Of a DNA stretch of 25,917 nt, positions 17,001 to 23,681 are shown piece after piece. The notes beneath the pieces are model-generated. The model worked only from the letters and a program-made list of their open reading frames with translations. It ran no database searches and was not told where the DNA came from. Numbering within the stretch: position 1 is the stretch's first letter; each line of letters starts with the position of its first letter. A program made the translations under genes and the position numbers. The stretch comes from SHLJ01 sp041618535. GTDB taxonomy: Bacteria > Bacteroidota > Bacteroidia > Flavobacteriales > Flavobacteriaceae. The stretch is from the NCBI GenBank assembly GCA_041618535.1, contig JBFKFP010000021.1, forward strand, positions 1-25,917, in the 5' to 3' direction.

Positions 17001-17351
17001 ATCTTCAAATTTAAGATCGCCTTTGTTGATAAAGATCCGGTTTTCAACCTGGTTTCCGCAGAAGACCACGTCTTTCAGTCCGTCGTTATTCAGGTCTTCA
17101 ACACCAACACCAGAACCGTTGTAGAAGTAATCGTAATCAAAGAGATTGAATTTGGTGGCCACATCATGCCTGATCTCGTTATTGAATTTCAGACCGCTTG
17201 AATCCGGTAATATCTTGATGAAATCAGAGAATGCCTCTGCTTTCTCCGGCTTATTCGGTTCAATATTTTCTTTGGTTTCATTTTTACATGAAAAACCAAG
17301 TAATACCACTGGGAGTATAAAGAATCTTATGATAAAAGATAAAGATTTCAT
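14013..17351 (-). CDS. Large FG-GAP/VCBS-repeat lipoprotein with central ASPIC/UnbV domain
   Basis: With the start at ATG 17351 the protein has 1112 residues and begins with a lipoprotein signal peptide; the acylated cysteine is Cys22 in LLGFSCKNE. An in-frame upstream codon at 17393 would bury this signal, so it is rejected. It carries fourteen calcium-loop motifs of the DxNxDGxxD kind: seven before residue 505 (near 86, 138, 195, 267, 319, 402 and 493) and seven after 660 (near 663, 715, 775, 835, 886, 920 and 1023). Between them, about 525-605, lies an ASPIC/UnbV domain (IHFGLGDTDKIDSVVVRWPS). This suggests two seven-bladed propellers flanking the UnbV module. Such proteins often neighbour SusC/SusD genes in Bacteroidota and may bind surface ligands; function is unproven. 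It is separated from the SusCD unit by a terminator and followed 3 bp later by rlmB. Confidence 0.87.
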   Translation of the reverse strand: MKSLSFIIRFFILPVVLLGFSCKNETKENIEPNKPEKAEAFSDFIKILPDSSGLKFNNEIRHDVATKFNLFDYDYFYNGSGVGVEDLNNDGLKDVVFCGNQVENRIFINKGDLKFEDITSTANINQNKYWSSGITFVDINNDGWMDIYISQGGPYDSDKRKNILLINNKDLTFNEAAAEYGLDDPGISTQSAFFDFDKDGDLDCVVMNENNYYGTDPDRFYQILSNKNLLKQNSSHLYENRNGKFVDITEQAGMLKPTFGLGLCVSDINDDGWQDIYIANDYYVPDAMYINNRDGTFTDRIKSSTNQVSFYGMGLDIADLNNDGLKDIFVLDMASSDHIRSKTLMASMNVPRFNLLIDDLGLQYQYMFNSVHLNMVNDRFGNVAQFTGMAKTDWSWAALIFDTNHDGLEDVYVSNGYRRYALDNDSRMKVARARQQYGGNVPLALKDQIYNDLPSEKLPNILYKNKGELKFEDVTAMSELNEPSFSNGAVYADIDNDGDLDILVNNMDMDSFLFRNMTVENDKGNYLKVIPNGKLSESFAKVTVFYENKVKTKEEKRVRGYISAVDPTIHFGLGDTDKIDSVVVRWPSGKQQLISEVELNSTLTINENDAIESVSQPESADPWLAKSSVINFTHVENEFNDFYKEVLLPYKQSTLGPGIAKGDVNGDGLEDLYLSGALNQSGQLYIQTANGFVPKNVPAFLKDKDYEDMAAVFLDLDGDNDQDLYVVSGGSEFVERAKQLQDRIYLNDGRGQFSRKESSEVDNYTISGKAVAKIDYDKDGDLDLIVGNRIVPQKYPLHEPSIIYENNNGSLRNVTGTVGPEFEDFGMVNSIITTDFDNDGWDDFIVVGEWTHIGLFRNNGGSFSDISAQSDLNSLMGWWFDVTETDMNNDGLKDYYVGNVGKNIKFKVSPEKPLRVYADDFDENGTHDVVLSYKYNDVFVPVRGKECSTQQMPFISEKIPSYFEFANSTLEDIYGEKILTAYKREATEFRSVVLLNKGEGRFDIIQLPNMVQSMPSLDALSYDMNKDGFEDLVVIGNIFQTEVETPRLDNPYGLILISNGQNNYEVITPDISGLYINGDAKAIEKISMNGREYILVACNNGPVESFEIKLTE

Positions 17352-17371
17352 TGAGGGAATATTTGATCTGT

Positions 17372-17379
17372 CAAATTTA
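17372..17379 (-). promoter_or_regulatory. -7 box for the FG-GAP/UnbV lipoprotein gene
   Basis: On the minus strand 17379-17372 reads TAAATTTG, an exact match to TAnnTTTG, 20 bases before the ATG at 17351. A second near-box (TAATTTG) occurs about 20 bases further upstream, and no TTG lies at consensus spacing. With the terminator at 17434-17469 just upstream, this makes an independent transcription unit for the lipoprotein and rlmB likely. Confidence 0.5.
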
Positions 17380-17433
17380 CGAAAGCCGGACAAATTACAT
17401 AGGTTGGGAGGATGGAATTCAATAATGGGTTAT

Positions 17434-17469
17434 AAAAAAAAAGAGCTTTCAATCGAAAGCTCTTTTTTT
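17434..17469 (-). terminator. Rho-independent terminator of the SusC/SusD operon
   Basis: GAGCTTTC (17443-17450) and GAAAGCTC (17455-17462) form a perfect 8-bp stem with a 4-base AATC loop. A run of nine A precedes the stem and seven T follow it. Read on the minus strand, the hairpin is followed by nine U, the classic intrinsic terminator. It lies about 27 bases after the stop of the last SusCD-operon gene. The flanking A and T runs would also let it work in the other direction, but no plus-strand gene needs it here. Confidence 0.92.
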
Positions 17470-17488
17470 ATTTATGTGATTGTATTAA

Positions 17489-18382
17489 TTACAGTGCACA
17501 AAGAGTAACTGGCAGTAATCCAGGAGTAGGCTCAGGACCGAAGTCACCAAGAAGTGGCGTACCGGCACTTGCTGGGCCATAGATCTGGAAAGTAACCTCA
17601 CCAGGGAATGAATCTCCGGTGTACTCCCAAGTTAGAGTCTGTGTTCCAACAGGAACATCAACGAACTCGGTAGTGCTGGTCCAACCACAGCATGGAGGTC
17701 CACCTGCGTAGGAACTTTGCATGGTTACAGAAATTACTGTGTCATCGATAGTCACAAGAATACCGTTGGCACTTTGCCATCCGTCACCATAGGAGTCCTG
17801 CATGTCTACACGGTAACTTCCAGGCTCGGGTGAACAAGTGATCAACGCATTATACCTGAATGGAGACGAGAAGAATCCACCGGTAATAATACCTGCGGCA
17901 CTTGATTGTCCGTAAGTTCTACCATCAGTTAGGTTTACACGAAGTTCGATTTCGTAAATATCACCAGGAGCATAGTCATCTGGAGATAATCCCATAGCTG
18001 CAGTAGCTTCACCAAAAGTTACATCAGCAGTTATTCTTGGGAGACCAACTGGTCCCGTCGTGAACTCTGATGCTGGATAAGACTTTACGAAAGCTTCGCT
18101 GGGCGGAGTGGTTCCGTTGCCAGACGTGAGGTCTCTTATTCGTGCAAAGACATCGACGCTTTCTAAAAGACCACCGTCTTGTTCATCTTGCTCTTCAACA
18201 GTAACGGAGAATTGAGAATCCGGGTTACTGGAGTTAAGAGTGGCGTTATTAACTGAGATCGTTCTCAGGATAGCACCTGTGGTGTAATTGAACACTTCAT
18301 CAATAGTATTGCTAGAATCCTCACATGCGTTAAAGGACACAACTACTAATAAAGCGGTTAGAATTTTTAATATGTTTTTCAT
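17489..18382 (-). CDS. Lipoprotein of a SusC/SusD operon, C-terminal DSYGDGW domain
   Basis: The 297-residue product starts with a lipoprotein signal peptide ending SFNAC, so Cys20 is the lipidated residue. Residues 30-180 look like beta-sandwich material of the kind found in SusE/SusF-position proteins, though I cannot name the family. From about 183 there is a distinct domain: CSPEPGSYRVDMQDSYGDGW (183-202), then a loop with adjacent cysteines (GGPPCCGW, 228-234), then WEYTGDSFPGEVTFQIYGP. Cysteines 183, 231, 232 and 295 could form two disulfides outside the cytoplasm. It is the third gene of the operon, 18 bp after the SusD-like gene, and precedes the terminator. It probably sits on the outer membrane with SusC/SusD and helps capture the substrate; that role is inferred from position. 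Confidence 0.75.
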   Translation of the reverse strand: MKNILKILTALLVVVSFNACEDSSNTIDEVFNYTTGAILRTISVNNATLNSSNPDSQFSVTVEEQDEQDGGLLESVDVFARIRDLTSGNGTTPPSEAFVKSYPASEFTTGPVGLPRITADVTFGEATAAMGLSPDDYAPGDIYEIELRVNLTDGRTYGQSSAAGIITGGFFSSPFRYNALITCSPEPGSYRVDMQDSYGDGWQSANGILVTIDDTVISVTMQSSYAGGPPCCGWTSTTEFVDVPVGTQTLTWEYTGDSFPGEVTFQIYGPASAGTPLLGDFGPEPTPGLLPVTLCAL

Positions 18383-18400
18383 CTTTTTCTTTCTTTATTA

Positions 18401-20218
18401 TTAATTAGCTGGACCTGTTACACCAGAATCCCAGAATACAAGAGTACTGTTGTCAGTTCGCTGGTTGATATTCGAATTGGCGATGGCCTCGTTATTTGGA
18501 TATAGAAGTGTTCTTGGAAAAGGTCCAGGAATTTCTTCAAGACTTCTCGCAAGAGAGGTCGGACCACCATTTCGTCTAACGTAATTCCAACCGTCATATG
18601 CGCCACCGAACAACGCTATAAGGTATTGTTCACCCAGAAGGTCTTTTTTACCTTTAGTAGTTGGCCATCCGAATCCGTCCAGGACAGATTCTGTTGGTGC
18701 ACTGTCAAACTCATCTATTTTATCCTCAATAAAGTCAGCAATCCTTGACGCTGTTGGTGCATTATCATAATCTCCAGTAGCATCACGCGAACCGAACTCG
18801 GTAACAAAGTTTATTGACTTTGTCATACCAGCTTCCATATAAGTGCTGGCCATGGCATTTTGTCCCGTTGCGAGATAGGCTTCTGCCTTCCAGAAATCTA
18901 CCCATGATGCCATTAGCATCGGGATAATTCCTGCTCCTCCTGCTCCGCGGCCAAGTCCAACTTGTTGTCCAAGGTTTGGAAATACACCTACGTAAGGGAA
19001 TGCATCAGCTATTCCGTCAAATGATCCTCCTACAGGATATACTCCTGAAGCAGTACGAAGGAAGTTGTCTGGTGGGATACCTTCATCATTACCGTGATGA
19101 CGGCCCCAGTAACCAAGACGCATTGAGCACCAATATTCTTCATCCGGAGTGAACTGAAGGTGAGTTGGAGTTTCCTGGAGTGAACACTGAAGTGTTTCTC
19201 CGTTACCATCACCGTTAGACAGGTAGATTGTTCCCGGAGGGCCAAATAAACCATTCACATCTTCGAACAATGCGAAGCTTCCCGGAGTTCTCCAGTTTTG
19301 ACGGTAAAAGTAATAACGCCTTCTTGGATCATCGTTTGCTGATAATTCACCGAAGTCACCAACCATAAGGTCCATTAACCAGTTGTGCTGATAGATGTTA
19401 GCACCATCAGAACGATAGTCAGTATCATAATCAGGGTGACGAGTATCCGGATTCAACTCGTTGGTTCCATATTCGAAATAGAAGTCATCTCCTTCACCGA
19501 GCAGATCAGTTGCGTTGATAACAGCTGTATAGTTCCCAACTGTAAGATCAGCACGAGTTTTGATCGTGTTGTTCAAACGGATCCATTTAGCGATGCTGGA
19601 GCCGTTAGGTGAACCTTGTGCGAAGAACATATCGAGGATATTGTTAACCACAAGCTGACCGTTATTGAAATCTGTTTGAGCAGCCTGCAACAAGCTTTTA
19701 CCTTCAGCGAGGACAGCAAGAGCTGCATCGTAAACCGCCTGATCATCATCAACCGTTGGTTGAGGGAATTCAGGATTAAACGCTTCGGTCCAAACGATAT
19801 CACCGAGGAAGTCAACCAGAAGCATCATAACATGAGCCTGCATGGTTTTAGCTGCACCCAGGTGAAACTTCAAATTGGTTTCATCTGAGTTCAGAGATTC
19901 CATTACCGCGATATCCGGTAACATTACGTTATAAAGTGATGCCCAGGGACCGTTAAGGGTATTAGGGCCATAATTGTTGAAATAATTCCTTCCGAACATA
20001 TATTCAACCCGACTAAGGTCTCCGCCAACGAAACTAAAGGTATCAAGGGCGTTTCTGTAAGTCAATTGAATCGTATTTAACAGAAGGTTTGGATCTGCTT
20101 GATCCTCAGCAAGAGCATTAGGTGATGCCAGCTCTTCCAATTCAAGAGTCTCGCAAGAGTAGAACATCGTTCCAGTTGCTAGAACTGTCAGGATTAATAA
20201 TTTATAAATTCTCTTCAT
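18401..20218 (-). CDS. SusD/RagB-family nutrient-binding outer-membrane lipoprotein
   Basis: The 605-residue protein has a lipoprotein signal peptide (MKRIYKLLILTVLATG, lipidated Cys22 in FYSCETL). It shows the helical SusD-like fold: LLLNTIQLTYRNAL early, a TPR-like region with AHVMMLLVDFLGDIVWTEAF, then GSSIAKWIRLNNTIKTRADL, which matches the SusD-like_2 type of binding lipoprotein. The C-terminal half contains WVDFWKAEAYLATGQNAMAS. SusD proteins sit as lids on SusC channels and bind the nutrient. It follows the SusC gene after 70 bp and precedes the third lipoprotein by 18 bp. Substrate is unknown: no glycosidase, peptidase, sigma factor or sensor lies nearby. Confidence 0.9.
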   Translation of the reverse strand: MKRIYKLLILTVLATGTMFYSCETLELEELASPNALAEDQADPNLLLNTIQLTYRNALDTFSFVGGDLSRVEYMFGRNYFNNYGPNTLNGPWASLYNVMLPDIAVMESLNSDETNLKFHLGAAKTMQAHVMMLLVDFLGDIVWTEAFNPEFPQPTVDDDQAVYDAALAVLAEGKSLLQAAQTDFNNGQLVVNNILDMFFAQGSPNGSSIAKWIRLNNTIKTRADLTVGNYTAVINATDLLGEGDDFYFEYGTNELNPDTRHPDYDTDYRSDGANIYQHNWLMDLMVGDFGELSANDDPRRRYYFYRQNWRTPGSFALFEDVNGLFGPPGTIYLSNGDGNGETLQCSLQETPTHLQFTPDEEYWCSMRLGYWGRHHGNDEGIPPDNFLRTASGVYPVGGSFDGIADAFPYVGVFPNLGQQVGLGRGAGGAGIIPMLMASWVDFWKAEAYLATGQNAMASTYMEAGMTKSINFVTEFGSRDATGDYDNAPTASRIADFIEDKIDEFDSAPTESVLDGFGWPTTKGKKDLLGEQYLIALFGGAYDGWNYVRRNGGPTSLARSLEEIPGPFPRTLLYPNNEAIANSNINQRTDNSTLVFWDSGVTGPAN

Positions 20219-20288
20219 GATTTATGTGTGTTTTTTAATGAGATGCTATAACCTGTAAAAGGTTGCGTCTTCTTATTCACTTTTTTTA

Positions 20289-23200
20289 TTAGAACGATGC
20301 TTTAATACTTAAACCATATCGCTTGGAACTAGGACCGTTCAGATAATCAAATCCACGACCGTTACCAACACCTACACCAGCAACGTTAGGATCGAAATTA
20401 GCGCGCTCCGGAGTGTTATAAGCATCATACCATAGGTTGAATCCACTTGCTGTGATAGAAAGTGCACCAAATGGTGTTTTTTCAAGGAACTTGTCAGTGA
20501 ACCTGTAACTGAAAGATACTTCCTGCAGACGCACAACTGAACCATCATATATTGAAAGTTCCTTAGGACCGAACAATACGTTGTTAAAGTAGTAAGATGA
20601 GTTGTTGATCTGTAATACGTTTTCCTGACCTGTTGCGATATTTACACCAGGAAGGATGAATGTATTCTTTCTGTTTTCAACAATAAGACCACGACCAAGC
20701 AGTGTAGCTACAGTTGATGCAGCTATGTCACCACCTTTGGTATGGCTCACCTGGAATCCAAGGGTAAAGTTCTTGTAAGACAAGGTATTGATGAAGTTCA
20801 TTACGTAATCAGGGTTCGGGTTACCGATGATTGGAGTAATAGTACGTCCGTCATCTAGAGTAACACTGTTCTGAATCCTGTAGTTACCTGAAGTATCAAC
20901 CAGGAAGTTACCATCTGCATCTCTTTCGATGGCAGTACCAACAATTACACCAAGCTGCTCACCACGGATTGCTGCGTTCGCACCAAGTATCGGGTTAGTA
21001 GAACCGGCGTAAAGGATTTGGTCATCGTCCTGCTCAGTAACGATTTGCTCACTTTGAGTAAAGTTAACACGTGAATTCCAGTTGAATCCATCTCCGTCGT
21101 TCTTGAAGATATCAACACCTAGATCAACTTCCCAACCATCTCCTTCTACCTTACCGATATTCTCTTGAGTTTGAGTAAATCCGGTTGACGGAGGAAGCGG
21201 CTTGAATACGATCAAGTCTTCAGTTGTTCTGTCGAAGTATGACACGTTAAGGTTAACTCTGTTACTCAAGAAACGTGCGTCGAAACCAACTTCGAATTCT
21301 GAGATTAACTCAGGCTTCAAATCAGGGTTAGGACGGAAGTCACTGATAGAGTTTGTAACAATACCGGTTGGTCCACCAGATGCTCCACCACCAACTTGAG
21401 TACTTTGGTTAGCAGTTGCAACAGTTGGGTAACCTTCTGGGAAACCAGCAGATTGACCGAGACCGGCACGGATCTTCAAATAGTTCAATCCTTTATCAGT
21501 TCTCAGGCCATCAAAAGCCGCTGTAGGCAAGAAGGAAGCACTGATACTCGGATAGAATTTGCTATTATTTTCTGTCGGAAGGTTGGATACCCAATCCTGA
21601 CGGGCAGAAACAGTTAAGTAAATAAAGTCGTCGTAGTCGAATGCAGCATCACCAAATACCCCAAGGATATTACGCTCCTGAAGGAATTGAATTGGTGACT
21701 GAGTAAGATAATTGAAGTGTCTGAGGATACCAAAAACGATCTGACCTGAACTGGCAACACCCTGCTGATCGAACTGTCTTGATCGAGTAGTGGCACCGGC
21801 GGTGAAAGTAACACCGAGTTTCTGATCGCTTGTCAGGTTGAAATCACCGGTTAAAGCGAGATAGTGATCCCAGATCCTAACGTTGTTATCCCAGGTATTC
21901 AAGAATCCGAATACTGCGTTGTTGAAGTTAACACCATTCTTGTTGGACTGAGCATTGTTTCTTTCGTTGTAGAAATCAATACCAGCACGGTAAGTCAGCT
22001 GCAGGTTCTCAATTATATCATATGAGATCTGTGCAGTACCGAAAATACGGTTAGTCAACTGACCGTTCTGGGCGTTTTTAACAGACCAACGCGGGTTGAT
22101 GATATCGTTACCGTTACGGTAGTATACACTACCACCTGTTTCAGGCACTTCAAACTCAAGACCCATAAGGTCAACGTTTCTTGGAGTAAAGAATACGTTA
22201 CCGAATGTTGACCATCCCAATGTACCGTTACCACGTGATGCAGCTACCGGAGGAGACACAACATTGTTTCTTGAGAAGTTAAGAGACGCCTGAACTGTAA
22301 ACTTATTGGACAGTTTGGCACGACCACCAACAGATAAAGTATTACGTACAATTTTGTTTCCTGGTGTAAAACCTGTTTCATCCAGGTGACCGTAGTTAAC
22401 GTTGTAAGACAGGTTACCGTCATTCGTTGCTCCACGGATATTTACGGAAGTATTGCTTACACCTCCTGAACGGAAGAAGTTCTCAACACTGTCGTAAGGC
22501 CTCCAGGCATAACGAACAGGAGTTCCACCCGGTCTATATTTGTTACAAAGAATAGGACTCAGGTTCTGACTACATACTACGTTTGTAGCGTATGGGTGGG
22601 CCACTGTACCATCAGGCTGGATAATACCGGCAGGGTCATTCAGGTAACCATCAACTCCGTCTGGAGCAAATGCAGGTCCCCAGTTAGAGAAGAACCATCC
22701 GAACGACTGGTCGAAACCACCACCATACTTATCCTGGTAATCAGGAAGTGAAGCCATCTCATTTACGAAGTATGACTGGTTTACTGTAATTTCAGTCTTT
22801 TTCGGCCCAGAAGCACCGGCAGCACCAGACTTGGTGGTAATTACGATTACACCATTACGTCCAGCAGTACCATAAAGTGTTGCTGCAGCTAGTCCCTTAA
22901 GTACGTTTACACTCTCGATATTGTTTGGATCAAGATCCAGGAAACGAGATGAACCAACGTTACCGTTAAGGAAGTTACCTTGAGAGTTTGTATCACTACT
23001 GAAAGGCACACCGTCTACAACAAATAAAGCCTGGTTAGAGGTGTTAATCGAGTTATATCCACGAATAACAACATTCGTTGCAGAACCAGAAGTACCACTT
23101 TGGGAAGTGATCTGTACACCTGAAGCCTTTCCAGAAAGTACACGGGCAACATCACCTTCAGTACGCTGCTCGATATCCTCCGAACCAACTTCACTCACCG

Positions 23201-23561
23201 CATAACCAAGAGATTTTTTCTCTCTCGTAATACCCTGTGCAGTTACAATCACCTCTTCTAGTACGGTGGCGTCTTCTGCAAGAGTCACGTCAATGGTGTT
23301 AGCGGCTCCTACGGTACGTTCAACAGTTGTGTAACCAACAAAGGAGTACACGAGCACATCACCAACAGCGGCGCTGATGCTATAGTTACCGTCGAAGTCA
23401 GTCTGAGTACCTGTAGATGTACCTTTAACTATGATATTAACCCCAGGTAGTGGACCGGTCGCATCCGAAACAGTACCTGAAATCGTTTTGTTTTGTGCAA
23501 AGGATAAATGCACAACAAACGCCAGTAATAGCGTTAAAATTCCACTAAACTTTGTTTTCAT
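20289..23561 (-). CDS. SusC/RagA-family TonB-dependent outer-membrane transporter
   Basis: The 1090-residue protein starts with a signal peptide (ending HLSFAQ, about residue 22). A carboxypeptidase-D-regulatory-like beta-sandwich follows (ISGTVSDATGPLPGVNIIVK, about 27-96). Then comes the TonB-contact region (LEEVIVTAQGITREKKSLGY, 101-120) and the plug (VVIRGYNSINTSNQALFVVD at 164-183, GRNGVIVITTKSG). A long TonB-dependent beta-barrel ends with the aromatic residue in SIKASF. SusC proteins import a large nutrient across the outer membrane using TonB energy, with SusD as lid. There is no N-terminal signalling extension, consistent with the absence of a FecI/FecR-type pair nearby. Arginine codons are mainly CGT and AGA, unlike the mixed usage of the ABC gene, which suggests high expression. 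It is the first gene of the operon. Confidence 0.94.
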   Translation of the reverse strand: MKTKFSGILTLLLAFVVHLSFAQNKTISGTVSDATGPLPGVNIIVKGTSTGTQTDFDGNYSISAAVGDVLVYSFVGYTTVERTVGAANTIDVTLAEDATVLEEVIVTAQGITREKKSLGYAVSEVGSEDIEQRTEGDVARVLSGKASGVQITSQSGTSGSATNVVIRGYNSINTSNQALFVVDGVPFSSDTNSQGNFLNGNVGSSRFLDLDPNNIESVNVLKGLAAATLYGTAGRNGVIVITTKSGAAGASGPKKTEITVNQSYFVNEMASLPDYQDKYGGGFDQSFGWFFSNWGPAFAPDGVDGYLNDPAGIIQPDGTVAHPYATNVVCSQNLSPILCNKYRPGGTPVRYAWRPYDSVENFFRSGGVSNTSVNIRGATNDGNLSYNVNYGHLDETGFTPGNKIVRNTLSVGGRAKLSNKFTVQASLNFSRNNVVSPPVAASRGNGTLGWSTFGNVFFTPRNVDLMGLEFEVPETGGSVYYRNGNDIINPRWSVKNAQNGQLTNRIFGTAQISYDIIENLQLTYRAGIDFYNERNNAQSNKNGVNFNNAVFGFLNTWDNNVRIWDHYLALTGDFNLTSDQKLGVTFTAGATTRSRQFDQQGVASSGQIVFGILRHFNYLTQSPIQFLQERNILGVFGDAAFDYDDFIYLTVSARQDWVSNLPTENNSKFYPSISASFLPTAAFDGLRTDKGLNYLKIRAGLGQSAGFPEGYPTVATANQSTQVGGGASGGPTGIVTNSISDFRPNPDLKPELISEFEVGFDARFLSNRVNLNVSYFDRTTEDLIVFKPLPPSTGFTQTQENIGKVEGDGWEVDLGVDIFKNDGDGFNWNSRVNFTQSEQIVTEQDDDQILYAGSTNPILGANAAIRGEQLGVIVGTAIERDADGNFLVDTSGNYRIQNSVTLDDGRTITPIIGNPNPDYVMNFINTLSYKNFTLGFQVSHTKGGDIAASTVATLLGRGLIVENRKNTFILPGVNIATGQENVLQINNSSYYFNNVLFGPKELSIYDGSVVRLQEVSFSYRFTDKFLEKTPFGALSITASGFNLWYDAYNTPERANFDPNVAGVGVGNGRGFDYLNGPSSKRYGLSIKASF

Positions 23562-23681
23562 TTTATAATTTATTTGAATTAGTCTATGCCAAAAATCATA
23601 ATAAAAAGTTAATAAAACAATATTTATTGGTTAAAATTTAATTTTTTTTTTGCCTATTCACGGGGCATTCGGGCAGGTGTA
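23562..23681 (-). promoter_or_regulatory. Upstream region of the SusC/SusD operon
   Basis: This 120-bp gap must hold the operon promoter, but I find no exact TAnnTTTG box on the minus strand; the best near-match is TAACTTTT at 23611-23604, without a well-spaced TTG. The gap contains an inverted repeat CAATA-TT-TATTG at 23618-23629. Beside it, 23630-23651 is an A/T tract including ten consecutive T on the plus strand (A on the coding strand), which could bend DNA or act as an upstream element. Promoter position is therefore uncertain. Confidence 0.35.

Noticed and set aside
17352..17393. Longer N-terminus for the FG-GAP/UnbV lipoprotein
   Set aside because: It would put 14 polar residues ahead of the lipoprotein signal and would cover the TAAATTTG promoter box.
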